Notes: generated by a model from the letters alone, not told the origin. Shown: positions 22,313 through 35,599, numbered from the stretch's first letter. The stretch: 64,000 nucleotides of DNA from Alopecurus myosuroides (GCA_028641055.1 CM054057.1:402060814-402124813), one strand, 5' to 3'. Numbers and translations are program-made.

Positions 22313-23298
22313 AACTGAATGACAGGTCACGGAGAGGGAGTCCATGTTAGTAATCGATTTTCGGGAAAAAAAACATTGGCACGATGAAACGGTGGGAGCC
22401 CAGCTCAACATACATAGAAAAAGAACACAGCCGGCCCAGCAAGGAAAGCAGGCCCGGTAAACGAATGTGTTGTCTACCCGTACAGGGTTACGTGGCGCTA
22501 CAACCTGACGTACTAGACTAGGGGCAGGTGTACGTATCAAACCATAGGAGTACTATTGCATGTACTGGCGGGGTACAATCGCACACGCTTGCGCAGCACC
22601 CGGTGCATTAGCTGGAGATGATCAGACGGCTAGTGAAAAGAATCGGACGGCATGGAGAATGTGCGCAGCTACCACCATGAACACAAATTCGCCACTCTAG
22701 ATGTAGAACTAGGAGAGACAAACAGGACATAGAGCATCCAATAGTTACGTCCTTTCTATAGGTAGTCCAGTTATAAGTAAACATGATTGAGATCATTAAA
22801 TAAAGTACTTATTAAGCATGTTCCATCTTATCTATTTCCCAATGATCTTTCAATTTGCTTCAATGTTAACCCGAATTTTGCCTGTGTGCTCTTTTTGCCT
22901 TAAGAGGCTATTGAATGCTAGATTGTGCCTGGGATTCATATTTTTCAGCTCCTTATTTCCTTAAGTATTATCTGATTGTTTGTTCTGCTGGGTCAGTGGA
23001 TTAGTAAGTAAAGTGCCAAAGTATGACTCATGATTCCGAGTTAGACTGATTGGTTACTTAACCCGGATGCTCGGCGTGAAGATTTCATGCTTTTGGAATC
23101 ACTCAAACACTAAGAAAAGTGCAAGCATACAAACCAGAGAACTTAAAAGAGAAGGAGACAAATTTAAACTTGCAAAAATATTTAGAATTGCAAAAGCATA
23201 AGTTATTCATACAATATATATAATGTGTTACATATGGATATTACATTGTAAAAGAAAATAATGCATTCTATCGGCCTCCAGCATTGCAGGACTTGGAT
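22313..23298. other. Unassigned spacer, probably the boundary between the gene block and a second Tat-like element
   Basis: There is no coding signature. From about 22800 the sequence resembles retroelement spacer and leads into the 3' end of the minus-strand PF04195 gene. The right end of the proposed MULE should lie in the first half of this stretch, but I could not identify a terminal repeat by eye. Confidence 0.4.
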
Positions 23299-26200
23299 TC
23301 AGACGGCATCGACAAAGTCGTCATTCTCATTGTCGTCTTCATCGTTGCTTTCACTCAGATTTTTTGGAGTGGCCGAATCTCTTCCTTCGGGTAAAAAGTG
23401 GTCATGGAGACCATCCTGAAAATCTTGGAAGCACGCCCTTTATGGAGTAAAAAACCTCCGCCAATTGCACCTCAGAGTATACCTAGGGAATGCCAGTGGA
23501 GACACGCTAGAACTTCACGGTAGGGTAGTGCATCTTAAGGATCCCTAAGGCCATGCTCACTCCACCGGGGGGGACAGACTTCATCCAACTTTCGCGTCGG
23601 TCGACAACCTCAGCGATGGTGTCGGGCATCTTCTCCAAGTCCGAGTACTCGTCCTTCTTATTTGAAAGGCACTTATTAATAAGCTACATTCTGGCTTCCT
23701 TGATTTTATCAAAGAAGGCCCCGAGGACTCGAATGCGGTCAATCCTGGAGGAAGAAGGATTGCCTTATGATACAAAGCACAGAAGAGCAATATAAGATAA
23801 GCATTCATATGAAAAGTATGTATTTCAAATGAATGAGAATACTAGTAAAAGCGCTAAACTTACCAAGGATTTTATCCATCTCGGTGACTTCTTCAAGTCG
23901 GAGATGGGGAGCAGCCTTCAGGTCTTGAATGGTTTTCCTATCTTTCTCGGCTTGGGACGTAAGCCGAGATTCGGACAAACCCAGTGCAAGCTGGCTTTCC
24001 TCCAAATCTTTTTGTAGCTTCACATTAATTTTGTGAAGCTCCAAGTTCTCGTTGCGGAGCTGATGACCATTTCCAGCATCCGCAGTTGCTTGCCTAGCTT
24101 CAGCCAGTAAGTCTGAAATGAAAAGACGGTAAAAGTTTTAATGTAAAAGTAGTTAAAGGGGAAAATTCGCAAGATCAAAATCAAAGACAAGTAATGTATA
24201 AGCTACTTAAAAGCATTCGCCTTAAACTGATTTTGAAGCTCGACAATTTCCGACTCTTTCTCATTAGTGATGGCAAGGAGGGATTTCACCTTATTGTTCT
24301 TCATGTTGAGCTTGCCAAGAATTTCCAGGTTTATGCTCGCGGCAGTTTGTTGTATGCAAAGGAAAGAAACATGGCTAAAAACCAAAGGAAGAAACTATAA
24401 AAAATTGTTAACTCGAAAAAGTATACTTCCGTGTTAATACTTGGCGGCTCGAGTATAGCCTGGATCATCCTTTGAAGTCCTGAGAGCATCTCAGTGAACT
24501 CCTTGCTATACTCAGAGAAAGAAATGCACATGTGATGGATTCCATCTTGGATGACCTGCCGAGGCGAGAAAGCATAATTATTCCAGATAATTAGTCCGCC
24601 TTGTGGCCAAGGGCGGATCAAGGGGGCTCAGACAAATTGGCTTCTAGCCCATGAATGCATATGGCCATGTTTGTCAAAACAAGCGTTTTGCTTTACTTTG
24701 AACTTCTCGTCAAAAGGAGGAATCTCCTCGTTGATCCGGACGAGGGAAGGCCCTCCTTTTTAAAAATTTGCCACCCTTTCCCGTGCGTCCGTAGTGGGCA
24801 CATCAGGTTGGCTGGACTGGCTTTGAGGGGGGAAGTCGTATTCTTCCCGGGGAGCAGATTGATCCCCTGCAGCATCCGCCATCGGGGTTTCTGGGGCGAT
24901 GGCAGGGGGAGGTTTCTCTACCCTGCGGGTTGTAAATTTCTGCTTCTTGCGGTCTTTTCCCTTCAAAGGGACAGGGGAAAGGCTGCAAAGGGATAAAAGT
25001 CGGGAAAAGGACTTAGAGAGAAAAACCTTGCAAAAGGAAAAAAAGGAGAGTATGCAAAGTAATGAATTACCTAGAAGTGGCGACAGGAACCCCATCAAGA
25101 TCAATAACCTCGGTGGATGCAGGAATTTTCTTGCGTTTCCGTCCACCGGATGCTGAAAAGCGGGCTTTCAGTTCTACTTCCTCCTCCGCAGAGACAAGTT
25201 GATCCTCTGAGAGAGTCTCAAGCTGCAAAAACACAGATAACGTTATTTGTATACATTCGTGAAAAGCAAAGTATGGAAACTTTCCCAAAAGGAAGAAAAA
25301 CAATGCATACCTTGGGAGGACGGTTCTCCGCGTTGAACATTGGTCGGCTTTCCTCGTATTGATCACGAATGGACACCAAGTAGTTGACGTGTTTCTTGAA
25401 GGCTTTCTCGGACATAGACAATTTGGTCACCCTCATAGCATTGTCCGGACCCGTGTAGTCGCTGAGGAGGCGACCACCGCGGAAGGAAAGATGATGGATT
25501 CTTCTTCCGAGCCAGCAAAGGACAGTGTCCATGCCAGTGAGAGGAGGGGAAGAGACGATCAATTTGGCTATCCTCCTTTTGATCCGCAGAAGGTCCGGAG
25601 GAAGAACTTCGAGCATGTCCACGGCCCAGTTGTCTTTGGGGGTGGCGGAGGAGTTTTCAAAAGGCAGAATTCCCGTATCCTTTCCAGGAGACGGGACATC
25701 CAGATAATAGAAAAAGGAACCCATCCAGAATTTGGCGGATTCCGAGGTTTTTATCTTTGGGAACCATATCTCCCTATATCTGTGTAGGTTGAATGATATG
25801 GTCCGACAGGTTGGAAGGACACCGTCTAAGAAGTCTAGCCTAGGTTCTATTCCTAAGTATCCTTCAAACAAAGCCTGGAAGCCGGCAATGTGAAGAATAG
25901 AATTGGGAGGCAAGTTATGGGGTAGAACCCCGTAATGCTGTATAATCTGGAGGAAAAAGGTGGATGGCGGAAACCCCATACCTCTCAAGATATGGGAGAC
26001 GTGGACGACCCGTTCCCCATCATTCGGCATTGGCTTGGTGTCGTCATTTTCCACCCGCTATTTATCTTTGGAGACAAAGCCGTCCTTCTCCAAACTATTC
26101 ATCAGAGCCAGTGCGGTGTTGCACTGGCTCCAATTTCCGGAATCCCCTTCATCGTCTTATTCACCTCCGGCAGCGGCTCCGGCCCCTGCGTCTTCTCCGG

Positions 26201-26455
26201 CGCGGGTGGAGCTTTCTCCGTCTCCCGATTTGGGGACGGAAGGAGGAGGTGGAGGAGTACCAGAGGGAGGCAGCGTAGCAATGGTGACAAGGTTTACACC
26301 CGCTAAGGTGCTCACGAGGATCTCCGGCGTGGTCATGGGAGCACCCGGGGGAGCCGACGTAGAAGAGAAGGCCAGCATCTCTGTAGGAGGCGCGGGTTGA
26401 CGATGGTTTCTAGCATGCGAGACGGGCTGCCGGTGGCCATTTCCGGGTGGCGCCG
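23299..26455 (-). pseudogene. Second antisense PF04195 gene, decayed and truncated by an LTR insertion
   Basis: Read on the minus strand, a Ser/Pro/Gly-rich N-terminal part (about 26400-26160) leads into GDSGNWSQCNTALALMNSLE, then VVHVSHILRGMGFPPSTFF and PPNSILHIAGFQALFEGYLG, which are the PF04195 signatures. One frame spans this with two in-frame stops, TAA at 26157-26159 and TAG at 26058-26060. The domain continues to ENRPPK near 25310. Exons follow at about 25224-25067 (a basic run GRKRKKIP), 24983-24760, 24612-24425, 24350-24205 and 24115-23863 (coiled coil, LHKINVKLQKDLEESQ). The last piece ends in an acidic tail (SESNDEDDNENDD) at a TGA at 23299-23301. The architecture equals the gene at 1-2862 but the sequence is clearly different, so it comes from another subfamily. 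Its 5' end is cut by the LTR beginning at 26456. Confidence 0.7.
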
Positions 26456-27866
26456 TGATGACCCACAAGTATAGGAGATCGCTACAGTCTTCGAGGGAAG
26501 TAAAACCCAAATTTATTGATTCGACACAATGGGAGCCAAAGAATATTTATAAGCCTTGACAATTGAGTTATCAATTCAGCTGCACCTAAAAGTATACTTG
26601 CTCGCACCAATTTATTAGTGGTAACAGTTTTATAGCAGTAGTAGTAAAATAACAGCAAGAGTAAAATAGTAACAGCATGAGTAAAATAGTAACAACAGTA
26701 GAAATTGCGGGAAACAGCAGGATGAAAGTACCGTAGGCAAAGGGAATGGATGAATGGGCGTTGCATGGATAAGATAGGTCATGTAATAATCTAAACATGG
26801 GCATTGCATATAATAATAATAAAGCATCCAAGTTCTAGGAAAACCATAGGCATATGTTCCAATATAGTCATACGTGCTCGCAATGAGAAACTTGCACAAC
26901 ATCTTTTGTCCTACCAGCCCGTTTGCAGTGGGGCCTCAAGGGAAACTACTGGTAATTAAGGTGCTCCTCTTAATAAAGCACCGGAGCAAAGCATTAACAC
27001 TCTGTGAACAAACGTGATTCTCACATCATAACCATCCCCTCCGGTTGTCCCAATTTCTGTCACTTTGGGGACTCGGGTTCCGGACAATGGCATGTGTAAA
27101 CAACTTGCAGATATGATCAAGAAACATAATTATACTCATAAAAAATAACATGTTCAGATCTGAGAACATGGCACTCGGGCCCAAAGTGACAAGCATTAAG
27201 CATAACAAGTTGCAACAATGGTAGAAAACACTAACAATGGATACTAGGCATTATGCCCTAACAATCTGGCATTATTACATGATCGATCTCATCAAATCCC
27301 TTCCATCCCTCTCAGCCTATAGTGGTGTTTACTCACACATGGATAGGGGAAACATGGATGGTTGATGGAGAAGAGGTGGCGGTGTCGATGGCGATGATCT
27401 CCTCCGGATCCCCGACCCGGCAGGGCGCCAGAACAGGAACTTCTGATCCCCGAATTGAGTTTCGAGGTGGCGGCGGCGCTCTGTTGTGTTTTTCTGGAAT
27501 ATGACGAACCCCCTTGTTGTTTTAGTGTTACGGGCGATAAGTAATCGAAAGGGGAGCCCGGGGGGTGCCTGGGGGCCCCACTCCACCAGGTGGCGTGGCC
27601 AATGGGGGCGCCCAGGGGTGGTGTGGCCCCCTCCTGGACCCTCTCTGGGATTCCTTTTGGCTTTGGGGGTCTTCGGGTGTTTTAAGGTCTTTGGGATCTT
27701 TTCTGGGCATTTTCCCGAAAGTTTATTTTTCTGAACAAAAACAAGACATAAAGGCAATTCTGCAGAAAACAGCAATAGTCGGTGTTAGTTGTATCCAAAA
27801 TTCACAAGTTTAGAGGCAAACAATAGAAAAAGTGTTCGGAAAAGGAGATACGTTTTGGACGTCTCA
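26456..27866 (-). repeat. Athila-like LTR, minus orientation
   Basis: On the minus strand it begins TGAGACGTCCAAAACG at 27866 and ends TTGTGGGTCATCA at 26456 (1411 bp). It is preceded on that strand by AAGCTTGGGAGGAGT, a polypurine tract of the same type as at 35600, so this is the 3' LTR of a minus-oriented element. It is the inverted relative of the LTR at 28343-29731. It inserted into the PF04195 element. The leader contains the conserved GGCGGCGGCGC block seen in its partner. Confidence 0.75.
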
Positions 27867-28342
27867 ACTCCTCCCAAGCTTAGCTTATTGCTTTTCCTCG
27901 AGCAATTCAGTGAGAACTAAGTGCGATAAAAGAACTTTTATGAAGACATATGTTTCATATGATGTAAATATACTAACTATATGATCAAGTGCTTAGGAAA
28001 ATCATAATAAGATGTATGCAGGATAAAAGTCACCTAGCAGTTATGCAAACCATGAAGAGATGTCGACAAACTAATAATAAACAACATGAAGTATATCAAT
28101 CTGCATGATTGTAATCCTCATAATAGGGTATGATAAAGTGTACTCGCCCGCCCTTAATAATGGAGCAAAACATAAATGCTAAGGCACCTCTGAAGTTCAA
28201 ATGAAGACTATAATTAAAGATATCAAAGATACAAGCATCAAAGTTATACCACAATCAATCGTGTTCTAGGACAAGCACATTACACTAAGACTGATAGCCA
28301 TGCTCTCAAGAAGGTGCATAAAGTGAGAAGGTGAAGGCTCAA
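27867..28342 (-). mobile_element. Remnant of internal region between inverted LTRs
   Basis: This is AT-rich and non-coding. On the minus strand it ends in CTCGAGGAAAAGCAA...AAGCTTGGGAGGAGT, matching the 3' spacer and polypurine tract of Athila-like elements. It is interrupted at 28343 by the plus-oriented LTR. The five bases before that LTR are CTCAA. Confidence 0.6.
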
Positions 28343-29731
28343 TGATACGTCCAAAACATATTTCTTTTTCCGAACACTTTTCTTATTGTTTGCCTCTAAA
28401 CTTGTGAGTTTTGGATACCACTAACACGGACTAACGTTGTTGTTAGCAGAATTACCTTGGAGTCTCGTTTTTGTGCAAAAAAAATCAACTTTTGGGAAAT
28501 TGCCCGAAAAAAACCCCATTGAGCTTATATCACAGAAGACCCCGAGAGCCAGAAGGACACCTGGAGGGGGCAGGGAGTGGCCCAAACCACCCCTGGGCGC
28601 CCTAGGCTGCGCCGCCTGGTGGTGTGGGGGGGGCACCTCCACCCCCTCGGGCTTCCCTTTCGACTAAATATGCCCCGTAAACCTAAAACGCGAGGGGGTT
28701 CGTCATATTCCACAGAAACACAACAAAGCGCTGCCGCCACCTTGAAACTCGATTCGCGGATCAGAAGTTCTTGTTCTAGTGCGCTGCCGGGACGGGGATT
28801 CGAAGGAGATCATCGCCATCGACACCACTACCTCTTCTCCATCAACCAGCCATGATTCCTCCATCCATGTGTGAGTAAACACCACCATAGGCTGAGAGGG
28901 ATGGAAGGGATTGGATGAGATCGATCATATAATAATTCCAGATTGTTAGGGCATAGTGCCTAGTATCTACTGTTAGTTTTTTCTACCGTTGTTGCAACTT
29001 TTTATGCTTAATGCTTGCCACTAGGGCTCGCGTGCTATAATCTCAGATCTGAACATGTTATTGTTTCATGAGTATAATTATGTTTTTGTATCATATCTGC
29101 AAGTTGTTCACACATGTCATTGTCCAGAACCCGAGGTCCCAAAGTGACAGAAATTGGGACAACCAGAGGGGATGGTTTTGATGTGAGGATCACGTGTGTT
29201 CACGGAGTGTTGATGCTTTGTTCCGGTGCTTTATGAAAAGGAGCACCTTAATTACCAGTAGTTTCCCTTGATTGCCTTGCTGCAACGGGCTGGTAGGACA
29301 AAAGATGTGCGAGTTTCTCATTGCGAGCACGTATGACTATATTGGAACACATGCCTATGGTTAGCCAAGAAATTGGATGCTTTATTATTGTTATCTGCAA
29401 TCCCCATGTTAAATTATTACATGACATATCTTATCCATGCAACGCCCGTTCATCTATTCCCTCTATGCCTACGGTACTCCCATCCTGCTGTTTTCCGCGA
29501 TTGCTACTGATGTTAATATTTTATTCGTGCTGCTAGTTTTCTACTAATGCTGCTATAAAACTATTACCACTGATAAATTGTTGCGAGCAAGTCTACTTTC
29601 AGGTGCATCTGAATTGACAACTCAGTTGTTAAGACTTATAAATATTCTTTGGCTCCCCTTATGTCTAATTAATAATTTGGGTTTTACTTCCCTTGAAGAC
29701 TATTGCGATCCAATATTCTTGTGGGTCATCA
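28343..29731 (+). repeat. Athila-like 5' LTR, plus orientation
   Basis: It begins TGATACGTCCAAAACAT and ends CTTGTGGGTCATCA (1389 bp). It is followed after 11 bases by a tRNA-Asp-type primer site, so it is a 5' LTR. Its sequence is the inverted counterpart of 26456-27866, with many substitutions. Confidence 0.8.
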
Positions 29732-29742
29732 AGACTATTTTC

Positions 29743-29760
29743 TGGCGTCGTTGCCGGGGA
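29743..29760 (+). other. Primer binding site (tRNA-Asp type, one mismatch)
   Basis: TGGCGTCGTTGCCGGGGA differs at one base from TGGCGCCGTTGCCGGGGA, the complement of the 3' end of plant tRNA-Asp. A short internal stub (29761-29933) follows before the next LTR insertion. Confidence 0.8.
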
Positions 29761-29933
29761 GCATAGCTTTATTTATTTGCTCACTTGAACGTGATATTGT
29801 TTGTTGCAAGTCTGTCATCATGGGCAAGACTCGTGATGGAAAAGTTCCTATATTACCATCCACTACAAGGAGACGTACAACTATGAACACCTAGCTTGCT
29901 TTATTCACCGTCTGTTATGAGTAACCTGCTTAC

Positions 29934-31562
29934 TGATACGTCCATAACGTATCTATAATTTTTTATTGTTTCATGCTAATATTATGCTTTTGACACTTGT
30001 TTTTATATAAAGTTTATGATTTATTTGGACTAACCTATTAATAGTTTGTAAGAGTGCACAATTTTCTTGTTTTACTCTTTGTGTGTAGGAATTAACAAGA
30101 AAACACAAAAGGACACTTGTTGGGAAAGGACTCTGACTTTCCTAAAATCTGTCCGCCAACATTTTTTAGAAATCATCAGTTTTACCTCCAAAGACAACGT
30201 CAACTGAAGATGAAATTGCCTACTAAGTTGTTGGAAATTTCCATACCTTTCATTTAAGCCCAAGAACAGCCCAATCCGATTTCGTATGCGACCTGTGGAC
30301 CCATTTTACTGGAGAATATATATATCTGATTAGGGATTACGGGAATCGGTGACGGATTGAATCCAACTTTACCATATTTGATAGATTCGGCCAAGCCACG
30401 ACTTTGGGGCTGAGAGGAGTCCGTAGGAAGGTTCTAGAGGTTCCCAAGAGCCTTTGGATCAAGGGCCATCCATCGGAGGGCCGGGGAGCATTGTCCCATC
30501 ACATATAAGAAGAGAAAAACCCTAATTCTTGGGCAGCCACCAAAAGCCACGAATTTTGCCTCCCCTATGGTCTCATAACCATGGGGGAGGGCTCATCTAC
30601 AGCACCAAGAATCCATGGAGGAAGGGGCTAAGGGGCGGCGCTCCCCCATGATGGCCGGCCGGCGCAGAAGGAGCCCCCTGCGCCGCCGACGGCCGCCCTG
30701 CACCTCACGTGCTGCCCCTTCTGCATCCTCTCCGCCATGATGCCGCCTTCACCAACACCTCCATCATCATATCCTTCTTGTATTCAGTGGTTCATTCTCC
30801 CACAAACCTCTGTACCGTCCTATGTAAACATGGTGTTTGGTGCTATAATATTTATCCTATGATCTATGTCATGTTTGTGTAGTTCATTTGTCTTTTGATT
30901 GATTGGTTGAATGAATTTGGTTCATTAGAGTTGTATGTTGATATGGTACTGTCCTTTGGTGTCCATTATATTTGTGCGCGCTTGGATCAACACCATAGGG
31001 TTAGTAGTATGTGCAAAGGAAGGGGCATAGTTCTGCTGGAGTGACAGAAACCTAAGGATTCAAACCGGTTAGTTGCACGTATGGGAGTAAGAGGACCATT
31101 AACTTAAGGCTATGGTTGGGTATTTTTACCTTAATGTATCTTCTAGTAGTTACGGATGTTTGCTAGAGTTCCAATCATAAGTACTTGCAATCATTGGATA
31201 GTGAGACCTTGTTAGCTTTGCCTCTCCCACATAGAAAACTGCATCGAAGACAATGAACCCGATATCTTCACTAATTAATCTTGGACAAAGCCACCACAAT
31301 TACGACCACTTTTCCACACTCATGGTACTGTTAGTTTATGGTTACTTAGTATATTTTATTGCTGCAAAACTAACATTTACTTTCTTGTATTTATTATCTT
31401 GCAAAGCTATCTCTCATACCCGTATTATTGCTCTAATTTTATTTGTATCAGTGGTTGATTGAACTTGAGAGAATATTTATCCTACCTTTAGCACCTCGTT
31501 GGGTTCGACACTCTTACTTATCGAAAAGGCTACACACAATCCCCTATACTTGTGGGATATCA
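29934..31562 (+). repeat. 5' LTR of the non-coding Athila-like element
   Basis: It begins TGATACGTCCATAACGTATC and ends TTGTGGGATATCA (1629 bp). A TATA-like CATATAAG is at 30502-30509, followed by a GC-rich leader (about 30580-30760). Its first 228 bp are repeated with few changes at 35624-35851, the start of the 3' LTR. It inserted into the internal stub of the LTR element at 28343. Confidence 0.8.
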
Positions 31563-31572
31563 AGACCTTTTC

Positions 31573-31590
31573 TGGCTTCGTTGCCGGGGA
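31573..31590 (+). other. Primer binding site (tRNA-Asp type, one mismatch)
   Basis: TGGCTTCGTTGCCGGGGA has one mismatch to the tRNA-Asp complement, at a position neighbouring the mismatch in the element at 28343. It lies 10 bases after the LTR end. Confidence 0.8.
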
Positions 31591-32399
31591 GCAATAGCGT
31601 GGGGTGAATGTTCTTGTGTGCACTTGTTTGCTTTTTCTCTAAGTAATTTTGCTTTCAGTTATAAGTAGTTTTATTTTTCAGTTTTAAGTTGTTTTCTATC
31701 TTTAGTTATGGATAGGGAACACGAATTACAAAAAAAATAGTTGTACTTGGTATCTAAAAATGTTTTCAAAATGGAAAGTGATTGGAAAGATGAGTAATGG
31801 TTAAGTGGGGGTCGACCTTGAACACTTGTGTTCATGCCTATGAAACCAAAACAATTCTTTCCATGGAAGCTTTTCAGTTAAAAACTTGTATATATTGTGT
31901 GTATATTGTACATATTCCTTTGTACCATAAAAATAAAATGTATAGATAACTTCTAGTTTGTTTATGATGCAAGTTTGCCACTTTGCTGCGTAGAAACAGA
32001 TTTTGGGCTCCACCGTAGAAAATTTTCAAAATCACTAGAAAGTGATATTGATCTGAACTTTTTTGAGTGCAAAGTAATGATTATTATATTTCTTTAATTA
32101 TAAGTACTTTTTCTGATTTGAGCTACGTAGATATCTCGTTAACTGTCATATTTACAGACTGTTCAGTTTTGGCAGATTGTCATGCTTATTTTGTATTGTG
32201 CTTATACTCAATGTTTATAATCTTTATTTTATCGATAAATGTTATAAATTGGTTAGTATACAGTAGGTAATATTAATTTAAACTTGTCAAATCTTGAACA
32301 TGAGTGGATTTTATTTAATGAGTACTAACCCTACTAATGAGTTTTTGTCAAGTTTTATGTGAATGTGGTATTTAAGATCCAATAGAGATGGTGATACGA

Positions 32400-34000
32400 G
32401 ATAAATGAGAAGAGAAAAAGCTCAATCTTGGGAACTCCCGAGTGCACCTCAATTAAATATTCAAGAATATTCAATCATCAAAGCTTGGGGATTCCCAAGG
32501 CATCCTTCCTTTTTCCATGCCTAGCTAAAAGACGTTAAAGAAAAGCACTTCTTGGGAGATAACCCATGTTTTATTCCGTTTTCGTGTTGTTTTCTTTCAG
32601 TTTATTTTGTTTTCTTTGAGTCTTGGAAGTTGTTACCTCTGTATAAACCTCTTATTATCCTTTTTATTTTGTTTTTGTGCCAAGAATAGACTCTAATAGG
32701 GAGGAAGTAAGATTTGGGGAAGTTGTTGTCCTAAAACAGATTTTGTGCTGCCACCAAAACAATTATTTCTCTCAGCCAGAACATCGAATTGAGCTGAAAC
32801 TTTTTGTGCATATGCCCCAGTTTTTTATCCAACTTTCATTACTTTTCACATTTTTATTTGGTGAACATAAGGTTTTCGAAAAAATCGATCTTTACATGTT
32901 GTTCTGTTTTGACAGATTTCGGCCAATATTTGCGTTTGCCTCTTAATCTTTTTCTTTTGGTGTTCTTTTGAGGGGAAGACCTTTAAAAGAAGTTGTGACA
33001 GTAGCTAATGTTTTAATGGGTGTTAGACTTGTGTTGAAACTGAACCAAAGTGGATTTACTATTTTGGTGCACTAACGTTGCTAATGAAGATTGTGTGAAG
33101 TTTTGTATGGAGTGAGTTTTCAAGTGTAGGGAGAGAAGAATGATACGAGAAGATGAAGAATGGACAAAAGCTCAAGCTTGCGGATGCCCATGTCACCCCA
33201 GGATATATTCAAGAAGTAAAAGCGTCAAAGCTTGGGGATTCCCATGGTATCCCCTTCTTCGTCAACAAAAATATCAGGTTCTCTTCCAAGACACTATATT
33301 TTTATTGCTTCATATATTATGTGTTATTCTTGCAGCGTCATTTATTTTTGCCTTCAGTTTTGTTTTTTTACCGTGATGTAGCTAGAATGTTTAGATCTTC
33401 TTTAGCCTAATACTTTAATTTTTCAAAATTAAAGTACCAAGTTTTATCCATTTGGCTTAGTTGATACATATGTAAAAAATGGTTTTTTTTGTTTTCAGCA
33501 TCTACTGCCTACTGCGCGATTTTTCATATTTTACCGGATACTCGAAAAGTCACGAATTTGTACATATTATGTATCACCTAATACTCTGCATGGAAAAAAA
33601 ATGGCAAAAAAATTTGACATTTTTAAGTACGCCTAAAAATTGCGTTTTCCAGCTGCTGTTTTTCTGAACAAATTCTGACTTTTGTTGCAAGAGTGGCGTC
33701 TTTTACGTTTTCATTTGAGTCCTTTGGGTTCTTACCTTTTATTTAGAAGTTGGCCACTTAAGAAAACTTTCTGTAACTCTAAAACAAAATTTGATTTGTT
33801 TTAATAGCAGCACTGTGGAAATATTATCTATTGCAGTAATGTCTAACCGCAGAAAAGAAGGGGAAAGTTTTTGTGTTGAAGTTTTTTCAAAGAGAATGAA
33901 GGAACACCAAATAGAGAAATATTGAAGAATGGCCAAAGTCATAAGCTTGGGGATGTCTCTGCATCCCTCTTCATCAACAATCCCTTGGTTTGCAAACCTT
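32400..34000 (+). repeat. Degenerate long-period repeat in the spacer (about 760 bp)
   Basis: A recurring block with CAAAGCTTGGGGATTCCCA-like text, followed by GCATCC/GTATCC and then CTTCATCAACA-like text, occurs near 32480, 33230 and 33940, about 750 bp apart. Each unit also holds a GACAGATTTC/GAAAAATCG-type segment. Similar units occur at 46416-48192. These look like degenerated copies of a polypurine-adjacent segment. Confidence 0.5.
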
Positions 34001-35599
34001 TCAACTTTGTTTTTCGAGCAACATAGAAACTTGAATAAACTTCGAGCGTTTGTGTCTTACTATTTATTTGTCTTAGCATTAAACACCAGCTATATTAATA
34101 AATTGATCGTCATATCTTTTATTTATCTCCTGTTTAGAGAGGTGGTTCAAAGTTTAGTAAACTTAAAAATGATGTGCAAATTATATTTTTTAGTAGTTTA
34201 TGTTTTCTTATGGTTAGTTTCAACTTGCTAATAGTGTATATTATGTCATTTTGATCTTAACATGCATTGTCCTATTCATAGTAGGGTATGGAATTGTGGT
34301 ATCCTCCTCTGTTTGTTTCATTTTAATCGACTTGGCACATGCTCACGCATGCTAAGACTGAAAACAAAAAGTCAATAAGCCTCGATGATTTATTTTGCCT
34401 CAGAGTTCTAGTATCAATTTTATGCCTCAGTTAATTTTACTTTGTCGCAAACATGATTATGGTAATTATTGCTCTCTTGATTGTCGCTTCCCAGTATATT
34501 GCTAACCTTCACTTGCACTGAGTATGAGCTCTACTCATGCCTCCAAATCCCTGAAAACCAAGTTATTCCACAGAGTCCACTATAAACTCCCATGTGGTAT
34601 TTAACTGCCACTCCAAAGTAAATTGCTCCTATGCTACCTTTAAAACTTTAAAAATTACTCATGTTTTGTGTTCTTGTTTTTTCTCATGAGGACGTAAATA
34701 GAGAATCTTTATCTCACTTGTTGATTGGATTTCACACTCTGGACTAGTGGCTTCATCCGCTTATCCAATTTATAGAAGAGCTGGCAGCGGGGTGCCCAGC
34801 CCCAAATTAATGCAAACAAATTCTCTTCACTATTTTTGCCCCTGATTTATCAGTCAAAGCTTAATTGTGTAAACAAAAGAGAAAGAGGGATGACCTTCTA
34901 CCCAGATGCGTCCTTCATATGGGAGCCGCTCTTGTGAAATCTAGTTGGCTTGTGACATACTGTATTTTCTATTTACCATTCGTTGACACTAGCATACACC
35001 TCTCTTAAAATATAGACACTCCTCCATGGTATGTGATTGTTGGCAGGCACCCGAGGATTCGGTTGGCCATGATTTGTGTAAGATGTATGGGAGAAGTGTC
35101 AAACTTTAAATACCTCTGTTTAATAAAATAAAATCTCTAGCACATGAGTGATCCTTGCTTCCCTCTGCGAAGGGCCTTTCTTTTACTTTTATGTTGAGTC
35201 TCCACCATATTCTTTGAGCACCTTCTTGAGAGCATAATTATCATTCTTAGTGTGATGTGTTTGTCCCAAAGCACGGTTGATTGTGGTATAACTTTGATAC
35301 TTGTATCTTTGATATCTTTACTTCTAGTCTTCCCTTGAACTTCATAGGTGCCCTGGCATTTATGTTTTGCTACACAATTAAGGGCAAGCGAGATACCAAT
35401 CTACTATGCTTTATTATGATCATTACAATATTGTTGATGTTTCTAAATTTCATGTTATGAGCCCTTAGTTCATTGATAATTTTCATTAGGTAACATGATT
35501 ACTAAGTTTTACTATCCATACATCATGCAATTGTTAAGGACCTGATCATAGCATTTACAATAAAAAATAACTTTATTATCATTTACCTACTCGAGGACG

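Noticed and set aside
4680..22610. GCTGCGCAGCCCCGG near 4710 and GCTTGCGCAGCACCCGG near 22590 as terminal repeats of the proposed MULE
   Set aside because: They are in the same orientation, short, and not flanked by a 9-11 bp duplication.
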